A DNA stretch of 64,000 nt from Candidatus Pacearchaeota archaeon. GTDB taxonomy: Archaea; Nanobdellota; Nanobdellia; Pacearchaeales; GW2011-AR1. The stretch spans positions 41,181 through 105,180 of the forward strand of contig JAGVXI010000006.1 in assembly GCA_018303855.1 (NCBI GenBank). Direction: 5' to 3'. The notes under the pieces were generated by a model that was not told the DNA's origin, did not search any database, and saw nothing but the letters and a program-made list of their open reading frames with translations. This document shows, in pieces, positions 8,503-17,810 of the stretch. Positions within the stretch are counted from its first letter, which is position 1. Each line of letters begins with the position of its first letter. The position numbers and the translations under genes are program-made.

Positions 8503-10239
8503 ATGGAGTGTAAACTTGTTTTGATAATGACATTATTTTTAATAACTGCAGTAATTATATCAGGCAATATATCAGCTTCATTTACAATAACAGGAAAAAG
8601 AATAGGAAATGCGTCAGTTACAGGAGATGTAACACAGCAAGCAAGTTTAAAAATAGTTCTTGATGCCAACCCTCCTAATATAACCTTAGTTGAACCGAAA
8701 AACAAAACCTACAATTACAAAAAAATTAGCCTAAATTTCTCAATTGTTGATGATTTATCACCTGTAAACAAAGTCTGGTATACTGTAAATAATGGGACCA
8801 CAAATACAACTATAACAGAAAATACAACAATAAATTTAAATGATAAAGCAAGCTACACCATTATCCTTTACGCGAATGATAGTTTAGGGCAATTAAATAG
8901 CACAAGAGTAACATTTTTTATAAATGAAAGTTATGGATGGACTATTACTTCAGATAAATACTCTTTCAATGATGACAGTTATAATAATGATAGTAGCCAG
9001 AATTATACGGCATGGTATGAAAATATGGGAAAAGAATATATGCAAAACATATCTGGCTTTACTCTTGAAATCCCAAATTACGGGAAAATTGTTTTCAATA
9101 CTCCATTAAATATAAGCCGCTGGCTGGATGATTTGGACGATAATTCTAATATTAATAATAATACTATTCTAATCAATTCCACTAATTTACCAGAGTTTAA
9201 TATGTCAGCAACCCTTTATTTATATAGTTTAAATTTCACAAATCCACGAATGTTAAGAGATGGTGTTGTATGCCCTTCAACAATCTGCACACAACAAAGT
9301 TATTCAGGAGGAAGCTTAATAGTTAATGTAACTGGATTTAGCGAATATCAAGCAGATGAGACTCCTTCTGAAGGTGGGGGAAGCGATGACAGCGGGACAG
9401 GCGGAGTTAGTGAAAGTGGAGGAGTAACAACTGTCATAACCCTGGATGAAATAAGTGTAGACAAACAAATGATTAATATAAAATTAAAGCAGGGTGAAAC
9501 AACAACAATAAAAAAAATAATAACCAATAAGTTAGATAGGAACCTGATTGTTGAAATAAAAACAAGCAGTTTGAGTGATTTCGTAATAATATCAAATGAA
9601 AAAATCAAATTAACTCCAAAAGAATCAAAAGAGGTTATTTTTGAAATAACTATTAAACCAGATACAACTCCTAATTTGTACCAAGGAGAACTAATTATTA
9701 CTACTGAAAAAACCCAGGAAAAAATACCAATAACAATAGAAGTTGAATCAACAAAATCCCTATTTGATATTGATGTAACAATCCCAACACAATCTTTAAG
9801 GGTTCTTCCTGGGCAAGAATTAATTGCTAACATAAATCTTTTTAATATAGGAGCTCCTAAAGGAGTTGATGTTTTGATTAATTATGATATAAGAAGTTAT
9901 GAAGGAAAAAGTATATATCAGTCATCAGAAAGTGTTGGCATAGAAACAAGAACAAGCCTTTCAAAAAATTTTCAAATACCAGAAGATGCTGATTTTGGAG
10001 ATTATATATTATATATTAAAGTTACATACGATGGGGAAGTAGCAAGCGCAAGCACATGGTTTTCTATTGGAAAAAAGCCACTGGAGAATATAACAATAGT
10101 GCTCTACCTTATAATTGCTATATTAATGGTTATGATCTTAATTGTTTTATATGAAATACAAAAGATTAAAAAATATCTAAAACATCATTATAAAGTAAAT
10201 GACAGCATGTTATCAGGGGAAATAACAATAAAAAAATAA
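8503..10239 (+). CDS. Asn/Thr-rich surface protein with C-terminal anchor
   Basis: 578 residues. A signal-type hydrophobic segment spans about 4-25, then the short motif TITGKRIGNASVTG. Residues ~50-140 look like an Ig/cadherin-like repeat (PPNITLVEPKN, a phrase common in archaeal surface proteins). A Gly/Ser/Asp linker at ~285-305 leads to two NEW3/CARDB-like domains (~310-525), then a transmembrane helix (~530-552) and a basic tail. A TATA-like TTTTAAATAC about 30 nt before the ATG suggests a leaderless transcript. Spaced 9 nt from the following small membrane protein, probably one transcript. No catalytic motif was seen. Confidence 0.62.
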   Translation: MECKLVLIMTLFLITAVIISGNISASFTITGKRIGNASVTGDVTQQASLKIVLDANPPNITLVEPKNKTYNYKKISLNFSIVDDLSPVNKVWYTVNNGTTNTTITENTTINLNDKASYTIILYANDSLGQLNSTRVTFFINESYGWTITSDKYSFNDDSYNNDSSQNYTAWYENMGKEYMQNISGFTLEIPNYGKIVFNTPLNISRWLDDLDDNSNINNNTILINSTNLPEFNMSATLYLYSLNFTNPRMLRDGVVCPSTICTQQSYSGGSLIVNVTGFSEYQADETPSEGGGSDDSGTGGVSESGGVTTVITLDEISVDKQMINIKLKQGETTTIKKIITNKLDRNLIVEIKTSSLSDFVIISNEKIKLTPKESKEVIFEITIKPDTTPNLYQGELIITTEKTQEKIPITIEVESTKSLFDIDVTIPTQSLRVLPGQELIANINLFNIGAPKGVDVLINYDIRSYEGKSIYQSSESVGIETRTSLSKNFQIPEDADFGDYILYIKVTYDGEVASASTWFSIGKKPLENITIVLYLIIAILMVMILIVLYEIQKIKKYLKHHYKVNDSMLSGEITIKK

Positions 10240-10248
10240 AAACTTAAA

Positions 10249-10578
10249 ATGATTGACTCAATAATAATAATAAGCATTATTTTCGGATTAGCAAGTATTT
10301 TAGCTGGAATTTGGGTAATTGGTAGATGTGAAGGAAAACTTAGGACCACGGCAATTATTTTGGTTACTGCTGCAATTGTTCTTACTATAAAAACAGCCAT
10401 AACAGGTGCTTATACCTTAACCGGTTCTGCAATTAATTTAACTATATTAAGGGAAATTGGTTATTCAAGAACCGTGGACATTTTTCTGTATTTCTTTATA
10501 ACATTGTTTATATTAATTGCATTAGTAATCATGAACAAAATGATTTCTGAGATTGCAAACCAATATGGGAAAAAATAG
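10249..10578 (+). CDS. Small integral membrane protein, three TM segments
   Basis: 109 residues with hydrophobic helices at about 3-20, 29-48 and 77-98, joined by short polar loops. It starts 9 nt after the stop of the surface protein upstream, so translation and transcription are probably linked. The region after the second helix carries the ITGAY...LTGSAI motif type seen in neighbouring secreted proteins. No family recognised; it could be a partner or chaperone of the surface protein, which is inference from position only. Confidence 0.55.
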   Translation: MIDSIIIISIIFGLASILAGIWVIGRCEGKLRTTAIILVTAAIVLTIKTAITGAYTLTGSAINLTILREIGYSRTVDIFLYFFITLFILIALVIMNKMISEIANQYGKK

Positions 10579-10588
10579 AAGTGCTATC

Positions 10589-11122
10589 TCATAAGTCCAG
10601 TTTAACCATTATCTCATTAACAACTTCTTCAGGGATTTTTTCTTCTGTATTAATAACAAAATCTGCCTTTTTTTCCTGCTCACGATAATCTATTCCATAA
10701 ACTGCTTTAAAGAGATTTATTTCAAGCTCTTCTTTTTCTTTAAGCTTTTTCCTTGCTTTTTCAATATTCCATGCCTCTCTTTTAGCTATTCTTTTTGCGC
10801 GAGTTTCAAAAGAAGCTGTAATCCATATGCACTTGTCAGCAATATCTTTCAAGAAATGAATTCCAAGTTTAGAGTCTATAACAATGCCTCCTTTTTTAGC
10901 CAATTCAACTTGCAGATTATCTAAATAATCATGAAAATTTTTATCTTTGGCTTCTTTGGTTTTTGTAAAGTTGATGTTTTTATCTGTTTCTCCTGCTCCT
11001 TCTCCTCTTTTTTTAAATTCTTTGCCTATTGAAAAATATTTTAGTGCGAGTTTATCAGCCAGCAATTTTCCGATAGTTGAACTTCCACAGCTCGTTAACC
11101 CAGAGATAACAAATGTTTTCAT
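10589..11122 (-). CDS. cmk: Cytidylate kinase-like P-loop kinase
   Basis: 177 residues from the ATG at 11122 (a TTG lies one codon upstream). The layout matches archaeal CMP kinases: P-loop region at residues 6-15, a lid/Arg region (ETRAKRIAKREAW) and the C-terminal YGIDYREQEKKADFVINT block that is typical of this family, which phosphorylates CMP/dCMP. The P-loop reads GLTSCGSST: the usual lysine of GxxxxGK(S/T) is replaced by serine. The product could still bind nucleotide differently, or act on another substrate. It sits convergent to the surface locus and tail-to-tail with the gene at 10249. Confidence 0.7.
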   Translation of the reverse strand: MKTFVISGLTSCGSSTIGKLLADKLALKYFSIGKEFKKRGEGAGETDKNINFTKTKEAKDKNFHDYLDNLQVELAKKGGIVIDSKLGIHFLKDIADKCIWITASFETRAKRIAKREAWNIEKARKKLKEKEELEINLFKAVYGIDYREQEKKADFVINTEEKIPEEVVNEIMVKLDL

Positions 11123-11139
11123 CAAAAATAAAATTATAG

Positions 11140-13809
11140 TTACTTCTTAAACCTTTTTCTATTGACAATCCCCAATTTTGCAAGATGATATCTCCTTAAT
11201 TTCAAAATCCTTCTAATCATAAAAAATGCAAAGATAACAAACACTAAAATTATCACTCCAGTTATAAATGTATCCCTTGTGCCTACTTCACCGCCAAAGA
11301 TTGCAAGCCCAGTGGGAGTTAAAAAAATGTTTTCCTGGATAAATGTTGAATAAATTTCTGAGTTTAAATTAATCAGCAGATTAAAATCCCCTTTCAAATT
11401 AGAAGCAATAGGAAGAAGGGTTTCAAATTCAGCCAAAGAATTTGCTGAAATTGTTCTTTGCTCTATCATCTCTGCAACTTTTTCATCATCAGAATTATAT
11501 AATAAAAACTGCAATTCAACAGTTTGATCAGTTCCTGAGAGTTCTTCCAAAGAATAAACAATCCTAACCATATCTGCCCCTGCTCTTTTTACATCAATAA
11601 GTTTAAGCCCTATCTTTTGCTCAATAATCTCTGCATTAAAACTCACGCCATCACTTATTTCTTTGCATGTTAAAGCAACCCCCAATTCATATTCATCTGC
11701 ACGTGCATTATCAGGCACTTTTAAGTCAAATACAAAATTATATTCTTCCCCCGCAGATAAACTTTTGGTACCTGAAACAGAAAGCCAATCAGCATAAGAA
11801 CCAGTTGACTCTATTTTACAATCATTCAAAAAGACAGTTCCAGTATTTTTGGCACTTAGAGTAATTTTCTTTGAATCTCCTGGGTTAACAATTAAATCAT
11901 AAATTGATGCAAGAGTTAAAGAGATTGTTGCTTCTGGAGTCTGCTGGATTATTGTGGTGCTTCCTCCGCCCCCACCTCCTCCGCCGCCTCCACCAGAAGT
12001 TCCGCTAGAAGTTGAAACACTAAAACTTGAGCTTGCATTATCTTTAGAACCAAAAGTATTATTTGCATAAACATTAAACACAAAATCGGCGTCAATAGTA
12101 ACACCAAAATCTCCACTTATAGAGCCATTAGAGCAACTTATGCTTGTGTTTGCCACTTCAAGGTTTGTTCCTCTGTAAACATTATAAATACAACTCACAT
12201 TGTCACCAACCACCCCAACATTAATTGGAATTCCTGTCCTGCTTAATTTTGCTCCAGAAGGTTCGTTTATTGTTATAGCAACGCCAGTGGCATCTATATC
12301 AAAGCTCACATTATCACTTCCAAGCTTCCCATATGTATCATTTGTGTAAATTTTTAAATTGTGACTTCCTTGAGAAGTACTAAATGTTGTATTCACGCAA
12401 CCTGTTAAACTTATATTTAAGCCATTATCTAACCAATACCAGCATGCATCTAAATTACCATCGCTATCGCTTACAGTATATGTTAAATTCAAAGATTCAT
12501 TAGCTAAATATAAAGTATTTTGTGGTTCAATAAGTGTAATTGCCGGAGCAGAATTTAGCAATGCATATCCAATTGAAACATTATAAACTGAGGGGGTTAT
12601 AGAAGAGCTAGGAGTTGTAAAATCTACTTTATACTGGAAATATCTTCCCTGCAGGCTGAAACTGGCCTGATTAACGCCCTGCCAACCCCCATCGCTACAA
12701 TCTACCTGGGTGCAATTTTTAACCTGAAATGATAAATTCGTATAGTCTAAAACCGAGTTAAGTCCAAAAACATTTCCGTTGCCCCCATTAAAATTAGTGT
12801 CATTTACTTTTATAAATATTACTCCCCCATTAACAGACCTTAAAACATCTTCGCTTCCATCAACTACATAAATATTATTCTGCTCATCAATATAAGCGAC
12901 AAGTCCATCGTTGCTGTCTCCTGCTCCATTAATATCATCATTAACCAATGTCCAACTAACCCCATTATCAGTAGAGCTCCAGAAATCCTGCCTATCAATA
13001 ATATAAAGATTGTTATTTGAGTCCATAGCCATATCATCTGCATTATTTCCTATGCCTCCATTAAAATCATCTTTAACAAGATTCCATGTAACACCCTGAT
13101 CAAGAGAATTCCAAACATCAGATGCTCCATCTACTACAGAAATAGCACCAGAATTATTTATAACAAGTCCAAATACAACCCCATTCCCACCATTAAAATT
13201 AGAAATTAATTTTGAAAAAGTTACCCCCCCGTCAGTGGATCTCCAAACATCTTGGTCTCCTTCTATAATATAAATATAATTATTGCTATCAATTCCTAAA
13301 ACATCCCCGTTCTGTCCTTCTGCCCCATTATAATCATCATTAATCTTGACCCATGTTAAACCCCTGTCTAAAGATGTCCACAAATCCTGATTAAAAAGCA
13401 AAAATAATCGCGTTGAGTTTTTCTCAAGATCAGTGGCCCCATTTCCTTCTCCTCCATTATAATCATCTTTAACAAGATTCCAACTAATCCCAGAATCAGA
13501 AGATTTCCAAAAATCTGATTGAACATCCACTGCATAAAGGACCGGTAATGAGAGGGTTACGCCAAGGTAACTTAAATTATTCCAAACAGCATCAGTTCCA
13601 GCATCAAAAATCCTGCTTATATAAGTTCCAGTTAAATTGCTTCCAGAGAGAACAACCGCACTTCCATTGTAAGTCGTATTTGAATATGTTCCTAAATCAA
13701 AATTATCTTGATTTAAATCTGAGAACATCGCAGCATAAATTAATGCTATTAACAGAACTAAAACAAAACAAAATATAAGACTAACTAATACAAAATTCCC
13801 CTTTTTCAT
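11140..13809 (-). CDS. Surface protein with Asp-box beta-propeller and C-terminal anchor
   Basis: 889 residues. N-terminal hydrophobic signal/anchor (about 6-28). Residues ~85-360 hold six repeats with Asp-box signatures (SSDSGISWNLV, SLDRGLTWVKI, STDGGVTFSKL, SLDQGVTWNLV, SSTDNGVSWTLV, SVNGGVIFIKV) as in sialidase/VPS10-type propellers; each is followed by a D/N-rich FNGG segment. Ig-like modules (~415-590), an 11-Gly linker near 608-620, a NEW3-like domain, the motif PTGLAIFGG, and a transmembrane helix with a basic tail follow. No sialidase Arg triad or catalytic Asp was identified, so I infer a binding or adhesion role. A GGGGAG ribosome site precedes the ATG. Confidence 0.7.
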   Translation of the reverse strand: MKKGNFVLVSLIFCFVLVLLIALIYAAMFSDLNQDNFDLGTYSNTTYNGSAVVLSGSNLTGTYISRIFDAGTDAVWNNLSYLGVTLSLPVLYAVDVQSDFWKSSDSGISWNLVKDDYNGGEGNGATDLEKNSTRLFLLFNQDLWTSLDRGLTWVKINDDYNGAEGQNGDVLGIDSNNYIYIIEGDQDVWRSTDGGVTFSKLISNFNGGNGVVFGLVINNSGAISVVDGASDVWNSLDQGVTWNLVKDDFNGGIGNNADDMAMDSNNNLYIIDRQDFWSSTDNGVSWTLVNDDINGAGDSNDGLVAYIDEQNNIYVVDGSEDVLRSVNGGVIFIKVNDTNFNGGNGNVFGLNSVLDYTNLSFQVKNCTQVDCSDGGWQGVNQASFSLQGRYFQYKVDFTTPSSSITPSVYNVSIGYALLNSAPAITLIEPQNTLYLANESLNLTYTVSDSDGNLDACWYWLDNGLNISLTGCVNTTFSTSQGSHNLKIYTNDTYGKLGSDNVSFDIDATGVAITINEPSGAKLSRTGIPINVGVVGDNVSCIYNVYRGTNLEVANTSISCSNGSISGDFGVTIDADFVFNVYANNTFGSKDNASSSFSVSTSSGTSGGGGGGGGGGGSTTIIQQTPEATISLTLASIYDLIVNPGDSKKITLSAKNTGTVFLNDCKIESTGSYADWLSVSGTKSLSAGEEYNFVFDLKVPDNARADEYELGVALTCKEISDGVSFNAEIIEQKIGLKLIDVKRAGADMVRIVYSLEELSGTDQTVELQFLLYNSDDEKVAEMIEQRTISANSLAEFETLLPIASNLKGDFNLLINLNSEIYSTFIQENIFLTPTGLAIFGGEVGTRDTFITGVIILVFVIFAFFMIRRILKLRRYHLAKLGIVNRKRFKK

Positions 13810-13898
13810 ATCTCCCCTAATACAATCTCTTTTTTAAATATTATCACAAAACAAGGAATAAAAGAAATCTTTAAATAACTCTTTTAATTAAGTTAAAT

Positions 13899-14675
13899 AT
13901 GGCAAAAAAGAGCTATGCATTTATAATCCTCTTATCATTAACAATTATTTTGTTATCCTCTTCTGTTTTAGCCCAGACTAAGATAAGTGTTTCAACAATA
14001 AAAGAAACTTTTGATGCAGGTGAGCTAGTAACACTAAAGGTTTCTTTATTCGATACTAACAATGCCCCAATTAATACTGAAGTAAACATCGTATTAGAAG
14101 ACGCAGAAAAAAGAGTAAAAATAGAAAAAACAATCCAGTCAAATAAATTTGTTGATATCAGCCTTGGAGAAGGAGCTACACATGGTTATTGGGAAATAAC
14201 TGCTAACTACCAAGGACAAGAAGCAAAAACAATTTTTATTGTAGAAATTAAAGAATTAGCCAAATTTGAATTAAATAAAGATATTTTAAAAATAACAAAT
14301 ATTGGTAACACAAAATATACTAAAACTGTCCAGATTATCATTGGGGGCACAATTGGTATAAAAGAACCAAAGCTCAATATTGGGCAAAGTGTGGGATACC
14401 GGTTAATTGCGCCTGATGGAACATACAACATAAGAATAACAGACGGGAAAACAACTTTAGAAAAAGGAAATATCCAATTAACAGGAAAAACTATTGGCAT
14501 TCTTAATGAAAATATTGGCAAGGGTTCTGTATTAACAGGAGGCATCAAACCAGAAGATGAAACAACAGATGTAAGTGTCTTCCAAAATAAGTTTGTTTAT
14601 GCTTTTATACTTGTTATATTTGGGGCAATGATTTTGCTTGCAATTGAAAGAAGATACAGGAAAAGGGCGGAATAA
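13899..14675 (+). CDS. Secreted anchored protein with NEW3/CARDB-like domains
   Basis: 258 residues: signal peptide (1-25, ending SVLAQ), one Ig-like domain that opens with TFDAGELVTLKVSLFD (~30-110), a second small beta domain (~115-185), the motifs LTGKTIG and LTGGI, then a transmembrane helix (~228-248) and a basic end (ERRYRKRAE). The architecture is that of archaeal surface proteins whose beta domains bind neighbouring envelope proteins; exact role unknown. A TTTAAATAA box about 28 nt upstream of the ATG fits leaderless transcription. It is divergent from the propeller gene with a 89-bp promoter gap. Confidence 0.6.
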   Translation: MAKKSYAFIILLSLTIILLSSSVLAQTKISVSTIKETFDAGELVTLKVSLFDTNNAPINTEVNIVLEDAEKRVKIEKTIQSNKFVDISLGEGATHGYWEITANYQGQEAKTIFIVEIKELAKFELNKDILKITNIGNTKYTKTVQIIIGGTIGIKEPKLNIGQSVGYRLIAPDGTYNIRITDGKTTLEKGNIQLTGKTIGILNENIGKGSVLTGGIKPEDETTDVSVFQNKFVYAFILVIFGAMILLAIERRYRKRAE

Positions 14676-14826
14676 TTTCTTGTTAAAAAAATTTCTATTA
14701 AGATAAAAGTTAATGATAAAACGCGATTATAAACAAGTTATTTATTAATTAGACCCAAAATTCAGTTAACACATTTTTTATTAATTAAAAATTATTTTTT
14801 AAGCACGAAATCTCGCATTAAAATAA

Positions 14827-15129
14827 CTAAATAGTCATGGGTTCCCTCAAACCTTTCCAAAAACTGCTCTTATATTCTATCTCTTCTTGAGTTAAAAGCC
14901 TTTCATAAGTTGTCCAACAATAATCACAATGGACTGTAACTGAACTGCCATATCCACGAGCAAGCTGAAGTTGAGAGGAAAAATAATCTCGCGGTTGTTT
15001 GTGTCCGTCTCTTGCACAATCTTTTCTTCTTTCCGGGATAACTTCTTTACACATATAATCAAGCCATTTAGCAGTTGAGCTTGTTTTGTTAGCAAGTTCA
15101 ACCCTTATTTGTTCTTGAAATATCCCCAT
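14827..15129 (-). CDS. Small Cys/His-containing protein, unknown
   Basis: 100 residues. Two clusters could bind zinc: CKEVIPERRKDC near residues 27-38 followed by H43, and HCDYC at ~67-71. No family recognised, and the spacing does not match a known zinc ribbon closely. The gene stands alone, 151 bp downstream of the convergent surface gene and next to tRNA-Cys. A nucleic-acid-binding role is possible but not shown. Confidence 0.5.
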   Translation of the reverse strand: MGIFQEQIRVELANKTSSTAKWLDYMCKEVIPERRKDCARDGHKQPRDYFSSQLQLARGYGSSVTVHCDYCWTTYERLLTQEEIEYKSSFWKGLREPMTI

Positions 15130-15282
15130 GAGTTTTACAACTGAATGAGATATTTAAAGATTGTTGTGAAGATGCAAGAAAAATATTGATTTGTTAATTT
15201 TAACTATTTTTATTTTAAATAGCTGACTTTTCCGTGATAAAAGCCAGCCTGCCATCTTGACTTTAAGATAACTATAAACAAA

Positions 15283-15355
15283 AGCGGAGGGTGGGACTCG
15301 AACCCACGAAAAACCGGGCTGCAGCCGATTGCAGTAGCCGCTGTGCCACCTCCGC
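15283..15355 (-). tRNA. tRNA-Cys (GCA)
   Basis: Full cloverleaf on the minus strand: acceptor GCGGAGG with CCTCCGC, anticodon stem ATCGG/CCGGT around loop CTGCAGC giving anticodon GCA, T-arm GTGGG TTCGAGT CCCAC. The discriminator is U, as expected for cysteine tRNA. No intron and no encoded CCA. Confidence 0.95.
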
Positions 15356-15379
15356 ATGCAAAAAGTAGGAAACCCGCAT

Positions 15380-15778
15380 TTAAAGGCTTTTTGTTAGCGC
15401 TTTAACTTTCTTTTCAATTTTATCAATAATCCTACTTATCTCTTGTTTATCCAAAGAAATAGCGTCTTTGATTTCCCATTTAATTATTTTTCCAGAAAAA
15501 TCATGAAAAAACTCTTTGGAAACATTGTCTGCAACAATAACAATCATCTCAAATTTATCAGCCAGCTGTCTTGTTAATTGCCTTGGAGTTCCTGCAACAT
15601 CATATCCTTTTTCTTTCATTAAAGAAACAACAACTGGTTCAACATAAGGTCTTGACTCATCTAAAATTAAACCAGCACTTTCTATTTGAATTTCTTTATT
15701 TTTATTCAGCTTGTTAAAAATTGCTTCAGCAACTTTGCTTCTGAACCTATTATGCCTGCAAACAAAAAGAATTTTCAT
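15380..15778 (-). CDS. Low-molecular-weight phosphatase / arsenate-reductase-like protein
   Basis: 132 residues, the usual size of the family. The active-site loop CxxxxxR(S) is present as CRHNRFRS (C7, R13) right after the first beta strand KILFV. This is the signature shared by low-molecular-weight protein tyrosine phosphatases and thioredoxin-coupled arsenate reductases. The second catalytic aspartate is less clear; WEIKDA near 104-109 is the best candidate. Its start overlaps the stop of the upstream hydrolase by 4 nt (ATGA), so the two are translationally coupled. Phosphotyrosine phosphatase and arsenate reductase cannot be separated from sequence alone. Confidence 0.75.
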   Translation of the reverse strand: MKILFVCRHNRFRSKVAEAIFNKLNKNKEIQIESAGLILDESRPYVEPVVVSLMKEKGYDVAGTPRQLTRQLADKFEMIVIVADNVSKEFFHDFSGKIIKWEIKDAISLDKQEISRIIDKIEKKVKALTKSL

Positions 15779-16329
15779 TTTATGAATTTTAAAATCTCTG
15801 GAATCTCATTAACTTCATTAAAATGTTCCAATCCTCTTTTTATAATTATTCTCGCGTCAAGTCTAGACTTAAATTTATTAACTTCATCTAAATGCACATA
15901 AGGATCATTATTTGAAAAAATCGTTAAAAAATTATTACAATGATCTAAAACTCTTTCGAAATCAATTTTTTCGTGAATCCAAGGATGTGCAATTTCTAAT
16001 TCTTCTTCACTTTGATTAATTAAATCAAACCACGGGGCAACAAAAACACATCCTGCAATTTTTTTATGCTTATGTAACTTCTCCAAAAACCTCATTATTG
16101 TTTGACAGCCAATACTGTGCCCTACAAAATATGTTTCTTCATCGACATCTTTTATATTTTTTTCAAAATATGAAACCCATTCTTCAATTTTTGGGTGATC
16201 TGTATTTGGCATATTAAATATCTCAACATGAAACCTTTTTTTAACCAATTCTTTTTTCAACCAATCAAACCAAGGTTCACTGGAAGAACTTCCCCCCCAA
16301 CCATGAATTATGCATACCTTTTTAACCAT
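15775..16329 (-). CDS. RBBP9/YdeN-type alpha/beta hydrolase
   Basis: 184 residues, matching the length of the RBBP9/YdeN serine-hydrolase family. Visible elements: oxyanion region HGWGG near residues 9-13, nucleophile elbow GHSIG near 70-74, acid in SNNDPYV near 140, and the terminal histidine in LEHFN near 169. It is predicted to be a cytoplasmic esterase of unknown substrate. It overlaps the downstream phosphatase gene by 4 nt, suggesting one operon. Confidence 0.78.
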   Translation of the reverse strand: MVKKVCIIHGWGGSSSSEPWFDWLKKELVKKRFHVEIFNMPNTDHPKIEEWVSYFEKNIKDVDEETYFVGHSIGCQTIMRFLEKLHKHKKIAGCVFVAPWFDLINQSEEELEIAHPWIHEKIDFERVLDHCNNFLTIFSNNDPYVHLDEVNKFKSRLDARIIIKRGLEHFNEVNEIPEILKFIK

Positions 16330-16344
16330 CTTACAAATCCCAAA

Positions 16345-16460
16345 TGCCCCCGACAGGATTTGAACCTGCGACCCCTAGCTTTCTTCCTTTTTCGTGTCTC
16401 GCGAAACCTATGCATAATGGCTAGAAGGCTAGTGCTCTATCCAGGCTGAGCTACAGGGGC
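16345..16460 (-). tRNA. tRNA-Arg (UCU) with intron
   Basis: Minus-strand cloverleaf: acceptor GCCCCTG/CGGGGGC, D-arm GCTC...GAGC, anticodon stem CTAGC/GCTAG, loop with TCT at 34-36, T-arm GCAGG TTCAAAT CCTGT, discriminator A. A 41-nt intron (about 16381-16421) interrupts the loop after position 37, the canonical archaeal site; boundaries may shift by a base. It should be cut by the tRNA-splicing endonuclease at a bulge-helix-bulge. Confidence 0.92.
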
Positions 16461-16553
16461 TCATAATAATAAATAAAAAAGTCTATTTAAAAGTGTTTGT
16501 CTTACTAAAACAACAAAATTTAAAAGGTTCATACACCCAATAAAAAAGGCAAA

Positions 16554-16826
16554 ATGAATAGGATTAATTTAGAAATCGAGATGATTACTGAACAAGAAAT
16601 CAAAGAAGCTGGTTCAAGACTAATTGAATCTATGGTACAAATCCACAAAAATTCTGGCGGACAAAATTTAGATAGCCTGAAAAAAGGAGGATCATATGCA
16701 AAAGAAGCAATTGACAAAGGGTATCATGACGGAGAAAGCGATACTCTTGATAACATAAATTATTTTAATTTACATATAATGCCTTTAATAACTAAAATTA
16801 AACCCTTAAAACATCTAAATCATTAA
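16554..16826 (+). CDS. Small hypothetical protein
   Basis: 90 residues, mostly acidic alpha-helical in character, no signal or membrane segment. A TTTAAAAGG box about 35 nt before the ATG is a plausible promoter. Its 3' end overlaps the 3' end of the convergent RNase Z gene by 29 nt. No family recognised. Confidence 0.5.
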   Translation: MNRINLEIEMITEQEIKEAGSRLIESMVQIHKNSGGQNLDSLKKGGSYAKEAIDKGYHDGESDTLDNINYFNLHIMPLITKIKPLKHLNH

Positions 16827-17691
16827 CCAAATAACTTTGTTTAAACTCTTTTCTTGCTTCATCTAAGATGACTTTGGGGTTTTTGTCATATCTCTGGCTT
16901 AAATGAGTTAACACAAGCTTCTGGACTTTAGCTTTTTTTGCAATATCTGCACACTGTTTTGAAGTCATGTGTTTGTATTCTTTTGCTTTTTCTTTAAGTT
17001 CATGGCTAAAATCCGAGGCACAAACTAAAATATCAGCCCCTTTAGCAAAATTTGCAATACTGCTGTCAAAAGCAGTATCCAAAATCACAGAGATTTTTTT
17101 GGCTTGGGTGGTATACACTAAATTTTTAGCAAGATATTTTTTATTTTTGTATATTACATCTTTTCCCTGTTTCAGTCTGCCAATTAATGGACTATTTGGC
17201 AATTTAGCTCTCTCTAATTTTTTTTTGTCAATTCTAACCTGCCCTTTTTTAACAAAATTATATGCTAAAGTTGGGGGGCCATGAAACATGTTTTTAGCTT
17301 CAATAAAAAAATCCTGGGTTTCTAAAAACCTGCCAGAAACCTCTTGGACATTCAGATTAATCTTACCTGCAAAAACAAAGGTGTTTAATAATTGATGCAT
17401 AAACTTTTTGGTGCCTGTGGGTCCATAAATACACAAAGTTTTTTTATAGTTATTTAAAGCCAATGTCTGCAATAATCCCGGTATTCCAAGCACGTGATCT
17501 CCATGCCAGTGAGTAATCAACAATCTAGTAAGCTTCATTGTGCTTAGTTTTGCTTTTCTAAACTGCCTCTGGGTTCCTTCCCCACAATCAATTAGAATAT
17601 TTTCATTTGCATAACTAAGTAAAATCGCCGGATGATTTCTACTTGCAGTTGGAATGCTGCTGCTTGTCCCTAAAAATGTCAGTTTAATCAT
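16798..17691 (-). CDS. rnz: Ribonuclease Z
   Basis: 297 residues, standard short-form size. The metallo-beta-lactamase signature THWHGDH (H61, H63, D65, H66) is intact, as are the early FLGTSSSIPT strand, the N-terminal NHPAILL block, the histidine of NMFHGPP, the AFDSS aspartate and the final THLSQRY histidine. RNase Z cuts the 3' trailer from pre-tRNAs in the cytoplasm, which fits a genome whose tRNA genes do not encode CCA. It follows the Lsm gene on the same strand, separated by a hairpin. Confidence 0.93.
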   Translation of the reverse strand: MIKLTFLGTSSSIPTASRNHPAILLSYANENILIDCGEGTQRQFRKAKLSTMKLTRLLITHWHGDHVLGIPGLLQTLALNNYKKTLCIYGPTGTKKFMHQLLNTFVFAGKINLNVQEVSGRFLETQDFFIEAKNMFHGPPTLAYNFVKKGQVRIDKKKLERAKLPNSPLIGRLKQGKDVIYKNKKYLAKNLVYTTQAKKISVILDTAFDSSIANFAKGADILVCASDFSHELKEKAKEYKHMTSKQCADIAKKAKVQKLVLTHLSQRYDKNPKVILDEARKEFKQSYLVNDLDVLRV

Positions 17692-17771
17692 ATTTTAAAC
17701 AAGAGAAAATGATTTAAATAAGTTGTGAAATTAATCTCAAAAATTAACTGGGTGTTAATATCAAACTTCTA

Positions 17772-17801
17772 AGTAGGTGGATTACTAACTAATCCCCTAC
17801 T
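17772..17801 (-). terminator. Hairpin between lsm and rnz
   Basis: AGTAGG and GGATTA (772-784, with one bulged T) pair with TAATCC and CCTACT (790-801): 12 bp around a 5-nt loop. It lies 10 nt past the lsm stop on the minus strand. A terminator or mRNA end-stabiliser is likely; archaeal terminators need only a U-tract, so this is inference. Confidence 0.45.
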
Positions 17802-17810
17802 AAAGAAATC

